From: Agromyces agglutinans
GTDB taxonomy: Bacteria; Actinomycetota; Actinomycetes; Actinomycetales; Microbacteriaceae
NCBI RefSeq assembly: GCF_009647605.1
Contig: NZ_WJIF01000005.1
Coordinates: forward strand, 184,573 to 248,572
Length of the DNA stretch: 64,000 nucleotides
Reading direction: 5' to 3'
The notes beneath the pieces are model-generated. The model saw nothing but the letters and a program-made list of their open reading frames with translations. It had not been told where the DNA came from and searched no databases. Shown here in pieces: positions 42,045-51,631 of the stretch (position 1 is its first letter; each line of letters starts with the position of its first letter). Both the position numbers and the translations under genes were made by a program.

Positions 42045-44171
42045 TCACAGTGTGCAGCTGACGCACATATCCAGCTCCGTGCCCTCGAGCGCCATCTGCC
42101 GCAGGCGGATGTAGTAGATGGTCTTGATGCCCTTCTTCCACGCGTAGATCTGGGCCTTGTTGATGTCGCGGGTCGTCGCGGTGTCCTTGAAGAACAGCGT
42201 GAGCGAGAGGCCCTGGTCGACGTGCTGCGTCGCCGCGGCGTACGTGTCGATGACCTTCTCGTAGCCGATCTCGTACGCGTCCTGGTAGTACTCCAGGTTG
42301 TCGTTCGTCATGAACGCGGCCGGGTAGTAGACGCGGCCGAGCTTGCCTTCCTTGCGGATCTCGATCTTCGAGGCGATCGGGTGGATCGACGCCGTCGAGT
42401 TGTTGATGTACGAGATCGAACCGGTCGGCGGCACGGCCTGCAGGTTCTGGTTGTAGATGCCGTGTTCGCGAACGGATGCCTCGAGCTCGCGCCAGTCGTC
42501 CTGCGTGGGGATGTGCACGCCGGATGACTCGAACAGTTCGGCGACGCGCGCCGTCGAGGGCACCCACTCCTGCGCCGTGTACTTGTCGAAGAACTCGCCC
42601 GACGCGTACTTCGAGTCCCAGAAGCCGTCGAAGACCTCGCCGCGCTCGATCGCGATCTGGTTCGAGGCGCGCAGCGCGTGGAACAGCACGGTATAGAAGT
42701 AGATGTTCGTGAAGTCGACGCCCTCTTCGGAGCCGTAGAAGATGCGCTCGCGGGCGAGGTAGCCGTGCAGGTTCATCTGGCCGAGGCCGATGGCGTGCGA
42801 CTTGTCGTTGCCGTCTTCGATGGAGCGCACCGACGAGATGTGGCTCTGGTTGGACACCGACGTGAGGCCGCGGATCGCGGTCGCGACGGTCTTCCCGAAG
42901 TCGGGCGAGTCCATCGTGAGCGCGATGTTCAGCGAGCCGAGGTTGCAGCTGATGTCCTTGCCGATCTCCTGGTACGAGAGGTCCTCGTTGTAGGTCGTCG
43001 GCGTGTTGACCTGCAGGATCTCCGAGCACAGGTTGGACATGTTGATGCGGCCCTTGATCGGGTTCGCCTTGTTCACCGTGTCCTCGAACACGATGTAGGG
43101 GTATCCGCTCTCGAACTGGATCTCGGCGAGCGTCTGGAAGAACTCGCGCGCGTTGATCTTCGTCTTCTTGATGCGCGCGTCGTCGACCATCTCGCGGTAG
43201 TGCTCGCTGATCGGCACGTCGCCGAACGGCTTGCCGTAGACCTTCTCGACGTCGTACGGCGAGAACAGGTACATGTCTTCGTTGTTCTTCGCGAGCTCGA
43301 ACGTGATGTCGGGCACGACGACGCCGAGCGAGAGCGTCTTGATGCGGATCTTCTCGTCGGCGTTCTCGCGCTTGGTGTCGAGGAACCGCATGATGTCGGG
43401 GTGGTGGGCGCTGAGGTACACCGCGCCCGCGCCCTGGCGGGCACCGAGCTGGTTGGCGTAGCTGAAGGAGTCCTCCAGCAGCTTCATCACGGGGATGATG
43501 CCCGAGGACTGGTTCTCGATCTGCTTGATCGGCGCGCCGGCCTCGCGGATGTTCGAGAGGAGGAGGGCGACGCCGCCGCCGCGCTTGGAGAGCTGCAGCG
43601 CCGAGTTGATGCCGCGCGCGATCGACTCCATGTTGTCTTCGATGCGCAGCAGGAAGCACGAGACGAGCTCGCCGCGCTGCGCCTTGCCGGTGTTCAGGAA
43701 CGTCGGCGTCGCCGGCTGGAAGCGGCCGGCGATGATCTCTTCGACGAGGTCGATCGCGAGCTGCTCGTCGCCCTGCGCGAGGCCGAGCGCGGTCATGACC
43801 ACTCGATCTTCGAAGCGCTCGAGGTAGCGCTTGCCGTCGAAGGTCTTCAGCGTGTAGCTCGTGTAGTACTTGAACGCGCCGAGGAACGTCTCGAAGCGGA
43901 ACTTCTTCGAGTACGCGAGGTCGTTGAGCTTCTGGATGAAGTCGAACGAGTACTGCGCCAGCACCTCTGGTTCGTAGTACTCCTTCTCGACGAGGTAGTC
44001 GAGCCGCTCCTTCAGCGAGTGGAAGAAGACCGTGTTCTGGTTGACGTGCTGCAGGAAGTACTCCCGCGCCGCCTCCTTGTCCTTCTCGAACTGGATCTTC
44101 CCGTCGGCGTCGTACAGGTTCAGCATCGCGTTCAGCGAGTGGTAGTCCATCGCCTGGCGAGGCGCGTCCAT
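42045..44171 (-). CDS. nrdE: Class Ib ribonucleotide reductase alpha subunit
   Basis: This 708-residue catalytic subunit reduces ribonucleoside diphosphates. It has the N-terminal ATP-cone-free layout of NrdE, active-site segments [20 protein letters not shown] (redox Cys), SNLCSEILQ (thiyl Cys), [12 protein letters not shown] and a C-terminal Cys pair in DMCVSCTL that is re-reduced by NrdH. The ATG at 44171 is five bases past the nrdI stop and begins [12 protein letters not shown]; longer in-frame readings have only an ATT. It is translated in the order nrdH-nrdI-nrdE-nrdF. Confidence 0.97.
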   Translation of the reverse strand: MDAPRQAMDYHSLNAMLNLYDADGKIQFEKDKEAAREYFLQHVNQNTVFFHSLKERLDYLVEKEYYEPEVLAQYSFDFIQKLNDLAYSKKFRFETFLGAFKYYTSYTLKTFDGKRYLERFEDRVVMTALGLAQGDEQLAIDLVEEIIAGRFQPATPTFLNTGKAQRGELVSCFLLRIEDNMESIARGINSALQLSKRGGGVALLLSNIREAGAPIKQIENQSSGIIPVMKLLEDSFSYANQLGARQGAGAVYLSAHHPDIMRFLDTKRENADEKIRIKTLSLGVVVPDITFELAKNNEDMYLFSPYDVEKVYGKPFGDVPISEHYREMVDDARIKKTKINAREFFQTLAEIQFESGYPYIVFEDTVNKANPIKGRINMSNLCSEILQVNTPTTYNEDLSYQEIGKDISCNLGSLNIALTMDSPDFGKTVATAIRGLTSVSNQSHISSVRSIEDGNDKSHAIGLGQMNLHGYLARERIFYGSEEGVDFTNIYFYTVLFHALRASNQIAIERGEVFDGFWDSKYASGEFFDKYTAQEWVPSTARVAELFESSGVHIPTQDDWRELEASVREHGIYNQNLQAVPPTGSISYINNSTASIHPIASKIEIRKEGKLGRVYYPAAFMTNDNLEYYQDAYEIGYEKVIDTYAAATQHVDQGLSLTLFFKDTATTRDINKAQIYAWKKGIKTIYYIRLRQMALEGTELDMCVSCTL

Positions 44172-44176
44172 GAGCG

Positions 44177-44593
44177 CTACGCCGTCAGTTGCTGCTGTTG
44201 TGACCAAAATGCGTCCAATCCCTCGTCGACGGCGCGGACGTCGTCGGGTGTTCCGAATACTTCGAAGCGATACAGGTGGGGCACCCCGGTCTTCGCGGCG
44301 ATGATGTCGCCGGCCAGGCCGTAGGCGCTCCCGAAGTTGGTGTTGCCGGCGCTGATCACGCCGCGGATGAGTGCGCGGTTCTCGGGGTCGTTCAGGAACC
44401 GGATCACCTGCTTCGGGACGGCACCCTTGCCGTCGCCTCCGCCATAGGTGGGAACGACGAGTACGTAGGGTTCGTCGACGTGCAGCGGTTCGTCACGAGC
44501 GAGCAACGGGATGCGGGCCGCGGGGCGGCCGAGCTTCTCCATGAATCGCTGCGTGTTGCCCGAGACGCTCGAGAAGTAGACCAGGTTCGTCAT
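44177..44593 (-). CDS. nrdI: NrdI flavodoxin-like protein
   Basis: This 138-residue protein has the NrdI pattern: [19 protein letters not shown] (FMN phosphate loop, residues 4-22), the middle [17 protein letters not shown] and late [17 protein letters not shown]. It holds FMN and supplies the oxidant that activates the Mn centre of NrdF. It is preceded by a palindromic repeat and followed by nrdE. Confidence 0.96.
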   Translation of the reverse strand: MTNLVYFSSVSGNTQRFMEKLGRPAARIPLLARDEPLHVDEPYVLVVPTYGGGDGKGAVPKQVIRFLNDPENRALIRGVISAGNTNFGSAYGLAGDIIAAKTGVPHLYRFEVFGTPDDVRAVDEGLDAFWSQQQQLTA

Positions 44594-44623
44594 CGCGACT
44601 CCGTCCGGTGCGGCCTCCCCCGG

Positions 44624-44666
44624 TGGTCGAGTAGCGCCCGACGAAGTCGGCCGCGTATCGAGACCA
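44624..44666. repeat. Palindromic TGGTCGAGTA...TATCGAGACCA repeat between nrdH and nrdI
   Basis: The 43-base element starts TGGTCGAGTAGCG and ends CGCGTATCGAGACCA; a partial copy of its right end (GCCGTATCGAGACC) follows at 44667-44680. It is the same family as 41992-42025 in inverse orientation. The nrdI ribosome binding site is embedded in the remaining gap. Confidence 0.7.
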
Positions 44667-44688
44667 GCCGTATCGAGACCCGAGACCC

Positions 44689-44922
44689 TTACGCGAGACG
44701 GTCGGCCAGCTCGGCGATCTTGTCGGGACGGAAGCCGGACCAGTGCTCTTCGTCGGTGATGACCACCGGCGCCTGCTGGTACCCCAGTTCCTTGACGTGC
44801 GCGAGGGCGCTCTCGTCGACCGAGAGGTCGAGCACCTCGTACTCGATGCCCTTGCTGTCGAGGGCGCGATAGGTGGCGTTGCACTGCACGCAGGAAGGCT
44901 TCGTGTAAACCGTGACCGTCAT
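44689..44922 (-). CDS. nrdH: NrdH glutaredoxin-like redoxin
   Basis: This 77-residue thioredoxin-fold protein has the NrdH CxxC motif in [14 protein letters not shown] (Cys11/Cys14) and the ending [16 protein letters not shown], which is the W-S-G-F-R-P signature of NrdH. It carries electrons from thioredoxin reductase to NrdE. It leads the nrd operon. The ATG at 44922 follows a GAGGGGAACCAC site. Confidence 0.97.
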   Translation of the reverse strand: MTVTVYTKPSCVQCNATYRALDSKGIEYEVLDLSVDESALAHVKELGYQQAPVVITDEEHWSGFRPDKIAELADRLA

Positions 44923-45001
44923 GTGGTTCCCCTCGTTCGTTTCCGTGGCTCCTGGAGGAGCCGATTCCCCCGGTGGTGCGTGGTGTTGCTTTGGTCCTTC
45001 A

Positions 45002-45017
45002 ATACTACATCTTGTGT
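45002..45017 (-). promoter_or_regulatory. NrdR-box-like site and -10 of the nrd operon
   Basis: ATACTACATCTTGTGT resembles the 16-bp NrdR box (consensus close to ACACwAtATaTwGTGT). The reverse-strand TAGTAT (45007-45002) is a good -10 within it, 80 bases before nrdH. A second less exact copy (TACATTCGTGTAG, 45051-45063) is upstream. NrdR repression of nrdHIEF would be expected. Confidence 0.5.
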
Positions 45018-45075
45018 TCGCGGAAGAGAACGACCCCAAGATGCTGTAGTTACATTCGTGTAGTTTTCCACCGCG

Positions 45076-45186
45076 TCATCCACAGTCCATCCCCAATCGG
45101 ATGCCCCGGTGATCGGCGGATTCTCGGGCTGACGCCCCCGGTTATCCACACCCGGTGCCGACTTCGGGAATCTCGCATGTGGATGG
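45076..45186. promoter_or_regulatory. Cluster of DnaA-box-like sites upstream of nrdHIEF
   Basis: TTATCCACA at 45142-45150 is a perfect DnaA box. TCATCCACA (45076-45084) and the complement of TGTGGATGG (45178-45186) each differ by one or two bases. They lie in the 400-base gap between nrdH (44922) and the next forward gene (45329), which otherwise holds the nrd promoter and no visible gene. Confidence 0.45.
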
Positions 45187-45328
45187 ATGCCGGGCGTGTC
45201 GCGAACCCGACACCTTGGGCCTGCTGCCGCCCTCGACCCCTACATATGGTGTTGTGCCGTCCATGCTGCCACCACCCACCGACATCGCCGGGGCCCCTTC
45301 CGCGTGTCGCCGCGGATACACTCGGCGG

Positions 45329-45844
45329 ATGCCCGGAACCCGCTGGAAGCCGCCGAAACCGGTCGGGCGCGGACAGGTCGCGGCGTGGATCGTGGCCATG
45401 AGCATCACCGCACTGATCGCCCTGCTCACGGTCGTCGGCGGACTCGGCATCGCGTTCGGCCACACCGAGCACACCGGTGCGACCATCGTCGGGGAGCGTA
45501 TCGACAGCCAGCCGAGGTCGACCGACACCTGCGTGCTGACGCTCGAGTACACGAGTGCAGGGGTCGCGTACACCGTCGATGCCGGGGTCGCCTGGTTCTC
45601 CTGCCCCGAACGGTACGTCGTCGGCGAGGTCGTCGACGTTCGCCTCGACCCCACGCGTCCCGACACGCCCCTCATCGCCGGCGCCGAAGGCCACGTGTTC
45701 GTCCGCGACACCGCGATGGCGGTGGTCCTCGGCATCGTGCCGGGTCTGGCCGTGTGGGCCTTCGGCCTGGCGGCCCTCCGCCGGCGGAGGGCCGAGCGCG
45801 TGGCCGCGGCTCCGGCTGCTGCGACCACGATCCGCGCCCCCTGA
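45329..45844 (+). CDS. DUF3592-like membrane protein (tandem paralogue 1)
   Basis: This 171-residue protein has two transmembrane helices (about residues 16-42 and 127-150) around an extracytoplasmic beta-rich domain. The domain carries D-T-C-V-L-T-L-E-Y-T-S-A-G-V and a second Cys in WFSCPERYVVG, a likely disulfide, and the pattern of DUF3592-like proteins. The C-terminus is Arg/Ala-rich. TACACT (45317-45322) ends six bases before the ATG, so the transcript should be leaderless. A clear paralogue follows 44 bases downstream. Confidence 0.8.
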   Translation: MPGTRWKPPKPVGRGQVAAWIVAMSITALIALLTVVGGLGIAFGHTEHTGATIVGERIDSQPRSTDTCVLTLEYTSAGVAYTVDAGVAWFSCPERYVVGEVVDVRLDPTRPDTPLIAGAEGHVFVRDTAMAVVLGIVPGLAVWAFGLAALRRRRAERVAAAPAAATTIRAP

Positions 45845-45888
45845 CGTCCTCGCACCGTGACGCGCCCTCCCGCGAATACAATCGTCGG

Positions 45889-46413
45889 ATGCGCCGAGTC
45901 CGCCGAACCCCGCCCAGGCCTGTCGGCACCGGGCAGGTCGTCGTGTGGATCATCGCGATGACCGTGACCGCGCTCCTCGCCCTGTCCGCAATCGTCGCCG
46001 CGCTGGCGATGACCACCGGCTACACCGAGCACACCACGGCGACGATCGTCGCGGAGCGCGTGGCCGGCGGATACAAGCGGGCGGACACGTGCGTGCTCAC
46101 CCTCGACTACACGAGCGATGGCGTCGCCCACCGGGTCGAGGCGCCGGTCGCGTGGTCGTCGTGTCCCGACCGCTACGTGGTGGGTGACGTCGTCGAGATG
46201 CGGATCGATCCGAGCCGGCCCGACATGCCGCTCGTCGACGGCGCCGAGGCCCACGTCTTCGGCCGCGACCTGCTGGGCGTGACGCTCGTCGGCATCCTGC
46301 CCGGCCTGATGGTCTGGACGTTCGGGCTCCTCGCCTTCCGCCGGCGGAGGGCCGAACGCGCAGCCGCAGCACGAGCGGCGGCCGAGGCGGGCGCAACGGC
46401 CTTCACGCGCTGA
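45889..46413 (+). CDS. DUF3592-like membrane protein (tandem paralogue 2)
   Basis: This 174-residue protein matches the preceding one along its length: two transmembrane helices, the Cys pair in ADTCVLTLDYTSDGVAHRV and WSSCPDRYVVGDVV, and an Arg/Ala tail. It has its own TACAAT -10 (45877-45882) six bases before the ATG, so each copy is separately transcribed. The function is unknown. Confidence 0.8.
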   Translation: MRRVRRTPPRPVGTGQVVVWIIAMTVTALLALSAIVAALAMTTGYTEHTTATIVAERVAGGYKRADTCVLTLDYTSDGVAHRVEAPVAWSSCPDRYVVGDVVEMRIDPSRPDMPLVDGAEAHVFGRDLLGVTLVGILPGLMVWTFGLLAFRRRRAERAAAARAAAEAGATAFTR

Positions 46414-46463
46414 CGCCCCGCGACTAACCTGTCGCCGTGCACGCATGCACGCGAGGGGGCGGG

Positions 46464-47261
46464 ATGACCGAGTACGCGACCAGTGCCGACGGCACGCGCA
46501 TCGCCTTCGACCGCGAGGGGGCGGGCCCGCCCGTGATCCTCGTCGATGGCGCGTTCCAGTTCCGGGCGTTCGATCCCACCACGACCGAGCTGCAGCGGCG
46601 CCTCGCCGAGCACGGCTTCGAGGTCGTGCGCTACGACCGTCGCGGGCGCGGCGAGAGCCCCGCCGACGCGCCGATCACGCTCGCGCAGACGGTCGACGAC
46701 CTCCGGGCGCTCGCCGCCGAGCTCACCGAGGGCGCCGATGACGCGGTCGCCCTGTTCGGCAATTCGTCGGGTGGGTCGATCGCCCTCGCCGCGGCCGCGG
46801 CCGGACTGCCGGTGTCGAAGCTCGTGTTGTTCGAGGTACCGCTCGACGACGAGCTCGACACCTCCGGCGCCGAGTTCCTCGAGGGACTGCGCGAGCGCAT
46901 CACGACCGGCAACGGCGACGCCACCGTCGAGTACTTCATGCGCGACATGCCGCCCGGATGGATCGCACAGGCGAAGCAGGGTGAGGGCTGGCCGGTCATG
47001 ACGGGGCTGGCGGCGAGCCTCGAGCCCGACGCCGAGTCGCTCGCCTGGACGCAGTCGGCCGCCCGGTCGGCCCTCTGGGCCGGCATCACCGCGCCGGCGC
47101 TGGTACTCGTCGGCAGCGAGACGCTCGACGTCATGCGCTCGGCCGCCGAGTCGATGGTCGCGAACCTGCCGCACGCGCAGTTCCGCGAGGTCGAGGCATC
47201 CGATCACCGATGGGACCCGCGCTCGCTGGCGCTCACGATCGCCGAGTTCCTCGTGGGCTGA
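46464..47261 (+). CDS. Alpha/beta hydrolase
   Basis: This 265-residue protein has an alpha/beta-hydrolase core (SADGTRIAFDREGAGPPVIL, then YDRRGRGESPAD) and a GNSSGGSIALAA elbow (Ser near residue 98) in place of the common GHSxGG. The His is in EASDHRWDP. The ATG at 46464 follows GAGGGGGCGGG. A TAACCT -10 (46425-46430) lies six bases before an in-frame GTG at 46437, so a leaderless start nine codons upstream is also possible. The 3' end overlaps the convergent acyltransferase gene by 58 bases. Confidence 0.85.
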   Translation: MTEYATSADGTRIAFDREGAGPPVILVDGAFQFRAFDPTTTELQRRLAEHGFEVVRYDRRGRGESPADAPITLAQTVDDLRALAAELTEGADDAVALFGNSSGGSIALAAAAAGLPVSKLVLFEVPLDDELDTSGAEFLEGLRERITTGNGDATVEYFMRDMPPGWIAQAKQGEGWPVMTGLAASLEPDAESLAWTQSAARSALWAGITAPALVLVGSETLDVMRSAAESMVANLPHAQFREVEASDHRWDPRSLALTIAEFLVG

Positions 47262-48625
47262 GCGCCGACCGCCGGCACCGCGCGCCGCGCCCCGGCGAGC
47301 GCGACCGCGAGCAGGGCGACCGACAGCAGCGCCGGCAGCGGCGCGAACCCGATCACGAGCGCGACCCCGACGCCCACGATGCCCGCGACCACCGCGACGC
47401 CCAGCGGGACGCGCACGCGCAGTCGCACGCCGACGGCGCGCGGACCCGTTCCGCTCCCCCGCTCGTACCTCGCGAAGACCCGCACGAGCATCGCCGTCAC
47501 GACGGCTGCTCCGACGAGCCACGCCGGTCGGCTCGCCCACCACTCCGGCGAGACCGGGTCGGGCAGCTCCAGACCGAAGGCCTGGTGTGCCACGAGCAGC
47601 GCGGCAGCGAGCGCCACGAATGCGGGCAGGTGCCAGAGGTAGAGCGTCATGCCCCACTCGCCGAACCGCGCGACGAGCGCGGCCGGCCGTGGCCGCTCGG
47701 CCCAGCGGCGCAGGCGCGCCCGCACGAGCGAGAACAGCATCAGCTGCACGACGCCGAGCACCACGAGCGCTGCGGTCGGCGGGTTCAGGTTCTGGAACAG
47801 GTCTGGCGTGTACGGGCCCCCGTGCGTGATCGCGAACAGCAGCGCGAGCGCGGCGCCTGCGACGAGCAGCCGGGCGCGACGGGGCATCCGGTCGACGTGA
47901 CCCTGCGCGAGCACGAAGCCGAGCTGCTGCACGAGCAGCCACACGAACAGCAGGTTGGCGAAGCCGATCGCCTCGATGCCGGTCGCGACGCGCAGCGCGT
48001 CGACCGACACGACGACGGTCGCCAGCCCCGCAAGGGTCGCGATCGGACGCCGCTCGTGCGCGCGCACCATCATCGGCACGAGCGCCGTGCAGGCCAGGTA
48101 GACCGCGAGGAACCACAGCGGCTGGCCGATCCGGAACCCGGCGGTCGCGACGACCTCGGCGGGCACGCCCGCGAGCGCGAGCAGCCCGAGCGCCGCCCCG
48201 ACCGCCACGACCAGCGCGATCGCGGGGCGCACGAGCCGCTCGACCCGGGCGCGCACGAACTCGGCCGCGGTACCGCCCCTGGCGCGCATCGACTGCCACG
48301 CGGTCCAGCCGGCGTAGCCGCCGATGACGAAGAAGAGCGGCATGACCTGCACGATCCAGGTCGCGGCGGCGAAGCCATCCCACTGCTCCATGGCGTTCTC
48401 GAGCACGGGCCCGTCGGGGCCGACGGTGACACCGACCATCATGGCGTGCAGCACGAACACGACGACGAGACAGGCCGCGCGCGCCGCGTCGATGCCGGCG
48501 TCGCGACGCGACCGGCCCGGTTGCGCGGGCTGGGGCGAACGACGCGCGGGTGAGCGACGCGCCTGCGGGGAGCGGGGTGCCCGGGGCCCGACCTGCTCGG
48601 TCGGGCGTTCGGCGAACAGCGTCAC
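47204..48625 (-). CDS. Membrane acyltransferase (acyltransferase-3 family)
   Basis: This 473-residue protein has about 10 transmembrane helices after a Pro/Arg-rich 40-residue N-terminus. It shows the acyltransferase-3 features: RDAGIDAARAACLVVVFVLH (with the conserved His in the first helix), FFVIGGYAGWTAW and GEWGMTLYLWHLPAF. Such proteins O-acylate extracytoplasmic sugars, antibiotics or peptidoglycan. The GTG start follows GGCAGGAGCCGACC. The last 20 residues are encoded over the end of the opposite hydrolase. Confidence 0.87.
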   Translation of the reverse strand: MTLFAERPTEQVGPRAPRSPQARRSPARRSPQPAQPGRSRRDAGIDAARAACLVVVFVLHAMMVGVTVGPDGPVLENAMEQWDGFAAATWIVQVMPLFFVIGGYAGWTAWQSMRARGGTAAEFVRARVERLVRPAIALVVAVGAALGLLALAGVPAEVVATAGFRIGQPLWFLAVYLACTALVPMMVRAHERRPIATLAGLATVVVSVDALRVATGIEAIGFANLLFVWLLVQQLGFVLAQGHVDRMPRRARLLVAGAALALLFAITHGGPYTPDLFQNLNPPTAALVVLGVVQLMLFSLVRARLRRWAERPRPAALVARFGEWGMTLYLWHLPAFVALAAALLVAHQAFGLELPDPVSPEWWASRPAWLVGAAVVTAMLVRVFARYERGSGTGPRAVGVRLRVRVPLGVAVVAGIVGVGVALVIGFAPLPALLSVALLAVALAGARRAVPAVGAQPTRNSAIVSASERGSHR

Positions 48626-48745
48626 GGTCGGCTCCTGCCTCGGGCGGCGTCTCCGCCCTGCCCCGGCAGGTTAGGAACGCGGTGCCGGCCGGAGCATCAC
48701 CCGCCGGAGCGGTCCTCGCCCCCTACGGCGGTATCCCCGCGTCGC

Positions 48746-49417
48746 CTACGCGCCGGGGCGCACCAGTCCCGTGTCGTACGCGAAGACCACCGCGTGCACT
48801 CGGTCGCGCAGGCCCAGCTTCTGCAGGATCTTGCTCACGTGCGTCTTCACCGTCTGCTCGGCGATGAACAGCTCAGCGGCGATCTCCTGGTTCGAGCGCC
48901 CGCGCGCGACGAGTTCGAGCACCTCGCGTTCGCGAGCGGTGAGCGAGGCGAGCAGGTGCTCGTCGACGACGGGCGCGGGCTGCTGCCGCGCGACCTCCTC
49001 GATGAGCCGGCGCGTCACGCTCGGCGCGAGCAGGGCCTCGCCGGCGGCGATGACGCGCACGGCGCGGGCGACCTCGTCGGGCAGCGCGTCCTTCAGCAGG
49101 AATCCGCTCGCACCCGCGCGCAGCGCCGCGTGCACGTACTCGTCGATGTCGAACGTCGTGAGCATGAGCACCTTGGGCACGTAGTCGCTCGAGCGCGGCG
49201 GCACCTGCAGCGCCGCGGTCGCCTCGATGCCGTTCATGCCGGGCATGCGCACGTCCATCACGACGACGTCGGGGCGCAGGTCGCGCGCGAGCACGACGGC
49301 CTCGGCCCCGTCGGCGGCCTGGCCGATCACCTCGATGCCGTCTTGGGCGGCGAGCACGGCGGCGAAGCCGGCGCGCACCATCGCCTGGTCGTCGGCGATG
49401 AGCACGGTGATCGTCAC
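48746..49417 (-). CDS. NarL/LuxR-type response regulator
   Basis: This 223-residue protein has an N-terminal receiver domain (phospho-acceptor Asp in DVVVMDVRMPGMNGIEA, near residue 54, and Lys in FLLKDALPD) and a C-terminal LuxR HTH (LTAREREVLELVARGRSNQE, then IAAELFIAEQTVKTHVSKIL). It should be phosphorylated by the histidine kinase encoded nine bases upstream. The GTG start follows GGAGGCATCC. The targets are unknown. Confidence 0.95.
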   Translation of the reverse strand: MTITVLIADDQAMVRAGFAAVLAAQDGIEVIGQAADGAEAVVLARDLRPDVVVMDVRMPGMNGIEATAALQVPPRSSDYVPKVLMLTTFDIDEYVHAALRAGASGFLLKDALPDEVARAVRVIAAGEALLAPSVTRRLIEEVARQQPAPVVDEHLLASLTAREREVLELVARGRSNQEIAAELFIAEQTVKTHVSKILQKLGLRDRVHAVVFAYDTGLVRPGA

Positions 49418-49426
49418 GGATGCCTC

Positions 49427-50866
49427 CTACGAGCGGTTGTCGGCGCCGGATGTCCCGTTGGCCGAGCCTGCGGTCGGGAGCAGCGCGTGCACCCGGAAGC
49501 CGCCCACGGCGGTCGGCCCCGCCTCGATCGTGCCACCCACGAGCCTCGCGCGCTCGCGCATGCCGATGATGCCGTGGCCGTCGTCGCGACCGGTGCGCGG
49601 GTCGTCGGCGCGAGCAGATGCCGCGGCCGAGGCATCCGGTGCGTGATTCTCGACCGTCACGGCGACGGCCGCGCCGGCGTCGACGACGGTGACCGTGGTC
49701 GCGGCGCCTGCCGCGTGACGCAGCACGTTGCTGAGCGCCTCCTGCGCGATGCGGTACGCGACCTGTCCGACCACGGCTCCGCCGGGCAGGCGGTCGTCGA
49801 TGCGCGCGGTCAGCGGAAGTCCCGTCTGGCGCACACTGGCGACCAGCCGCGTGAGGTCGGCGAAGCCCGGCTGCGGGGCGGTCTCGGCCTCCCCTTCGGG
49901 GTCGCGGAGCACCGCGAGGAGCTCGCGCATCTCGGCCATCGCGTCGCGCGCCGACTGGGCGATCTCGCCGAACTCCGCGGCCACCGCGTCGTCGAGGCCC
50001 GACAGCCGGTACGGCGCGCTCGTCGCCTGGACCTGGATCACCGACATCCGGTGCGCGACCACGTCGTGCAGGTCGCGCGCGATGCGCGTGCGCTCCTCGG
50101 CGATGAGGCGCCGCTCGTGCTCGGCGGCGCCCTGGCGGCGCTCCTCGTCGAGCACGGTCGTGAAGTGCCTGCGGGCGACGTCGCCCGCGTGGCCGATGCC
50201 GATCAGCACGGCGCTGACCGCGGCGCTCGTCACGAGGTTCGCGACGACGCCGTCGGTGGTCGCGCCGCGGTCGGGAAGGAAGGATGCCGCGAGCGGCACC
50301 AGGACGCCGCCGAGGCCGAGCACGACCGCGGGCACGGTGCGCCCGCGCGCGGCGAGGAGCCCGCCGAGCAGCGCGAAGAGCAGCATCTGGGCGACGGGCA
50401 CGGGCCACGGCGCACCCACGGGCGCGGAGCCGAAGACGCCGAGCAGCGCCTGGCCGATGAGCAGGGCTCCGACCCCGGCCCACGGCCACCGCATGGCGAT
50501 CGGCAGGCTGCCGGCCTGCAGGAAGCCGATGCCGAAGGCGATGGCGACGTGGACACCGTAGATCGTGGCGTCGAGCGGCACCGAGACCGCGAACAGCGCG
50601 ACGGCCGTGAAGACCACGCCGAACCAGGTCAGCACCTGTTCGGGCCACGCCTCGGAATCGGTCAGGCGCGGACGACGTCGCGGCCCGGTCGACTTCGCGG
50701 TGCGGGCCGTCGACGAACCGGCGCGTGCGGGCTCGCCGCGTGCAGGCTCGCCACTGCGCGGCTCGCCCCGCTCGGCCGACGCGGACCCGGCACGCGCGTC
50801 CGGCGGCCCCGGCGGTGCGGGAGGCACGGGCGGCAGCGGCGGCTCGGGTGCGGTGCTGGCGATCAT
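49427..50866 (-). CDS. NarL-type sensor histidine kinase (HisKA_3)
   Basis: This 479-residue protein has a Pro/Ala/Glu-rich 75-residue N-terminus, four to six transmembrane helices (residues about 80-220) with short loops, a HisKA_3 dimerisation helix with RDLHDVVAHRMSVIQVQA (phospho-His near 267), then an HATPase_c domain (EALSNVLRHA, DGHGIIGMRERARL). The lack of a large external domain suggests that it senses a membrane or envelope signal, like LiaS/DesK-type kinases. It pairs with the response regulator that follows. Confidence 0.94.
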   Translation of the reverse strand: MIASTAPEPPLPPVPPAPPGPPDARAGSASAERGEPRSGEPARGEPARAGSSTARTAKSTGPRRRPRLTDSEAWPEQVLTWFGVVFTAVALFAVSVPLDATIYGVHVAIAFGIGFLQAGSLPIAMRWPWAGVGALLIGQALLGVFGSAPVGAPWPVPVAQMLLFALLGGLLAARGRTVPAVVLGLGGVLVPLAASFLPDRGATTDGVVANLVTSAAVSAVLIGIGHAGDVARRHFTTVLDEERRQGAAEHERRLIAEERTRIARDLHDVVAHRMSVIQVQATSAPYRLSGLDDAVAAEFGEIAQSARDAMAEMRELLAVLRDPEGEAETAPQPGFADLTRLVASVRQTGLPLTARIDDRLPGGAVVGQVAYRIAQEALSNVLRHAAGAATTVTVVDAGAAVAVTVENHAPDASAAASARADDPRTGRDDGHGIIGMRERARLVGGTIEAGPTAVGGFRVHALLPTAGSANGTSGADNRS

Positions 50867-50938
50867 GCCCTCCACTCTGGCGATCGTCGCGCGCCGGGGC
50901 ATCCCTCGCGCGAGCGGTTCTGCACCCCTACCGGGGTA

Positions 50939-51520
50939 TCAGCCCTTCGCCGCCTTCGCGGCGGCCTTCGCCGCCTGCTTCGTCGCGCGCACCTTCGCGA
51001 GCGATTCGGGGCTGACGATGTCGGCGACCGAGCGGTACGCGCCGTCTTCGCCGTACGCGCCCGCCGCTTCACGCCAGCCGGATGCCTCGAGCCCGCGCTG
51101 CTTGCCGAGCAGGGCGAGGAAGATCTTCGCCTTCTGCTCGCCGAACCCGGGCAGCGCGCGCAGCCGCTTCAGGACCTCGGCGCCGCTCGGGTCGCCCTGC
51201 GTCCAGATGGCGGATGCGTCGCCGCCCCAGTCGTCGCGCACGGCGGCGGCCAGCGCCTGCACGCGACCGGCCATCGACCCGGGATACCGGTGCACCGCGG
51301 GCGGCTGGCGGAACACGTCGACGAGGTGGTCGGGGTCGGTCTCGGCGATCGTCGCCGGCTCGATCGACCCGAGGCGCTCGCGGATCTTGGCGGGCCCGGC
51401 GAACGCGGTCTCCATCGCGACCTGCTGGTCGAGCAGCATGCCGGTCAGCAGCGCGAATGCGTCGCTGCTCAGGAGTTCGTCGGCCGCTTCGTCACCCGTG
51501 ATGTGCAATGCCTGTGCCAT
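50939..51520 (-). CDS. HhH-GPD-type base-excision DNA repair protein
   Basis: This 193-residue protein resembles the HhH-GPD superfamily (endonuclease III-like) short form: LTGMLLDQQVAMETAFAGPA (the Q-Q-x-x-x-x-x-A motif) and the helix-hairpin-helix LRALPGFGEQKAKIFLALLG (near residues 120-140). The usual Asp after the HhH is not clear, so catalytic activity is unsure. The C-terminal Ala/Lys-rich tail (KQAAKAAAKAAKG) is a basic DNA-binding extension. The ATG follows GGGAGC. Confidence 0.85.
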   Translation of the reverse strand: MAQALHITGDEAADELLSSDAFALLTGMLLDQQVAMETAFAGPAKIRERLGSIEPATIAETDPDHLVDVFRQPPAVHRYPGSMAGRVQALAAAVRDDWGGDASAIWTQGDPSGAEVLKRLRALPGFGEQKAKIFLALLGKQRGLEASGWREAAGAYGEDGAYRSVADIVSPESLAKVRATKQAAKAAAKAAKG

Positions 51521-51631
51521 GCTCCCATCCTCCCACTTGTCGAATCCGGTCAGAAAGCGGCCGGATGATTCGCGAGACTGGCCGCACGCGGTCGGATGGG
51601 ACGACCGCCGCATCGAGGGGAAGCGCGCATC

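Noticed and set aside
45051..45063. Second NrdR box upstream of nrdH
   Set aside because: TACATTCGTGTAG fits the consensus only partly and the spacing to the first box (about 45 bases) does not match the usual helical phasing closely, so it is not called as a separate feature.
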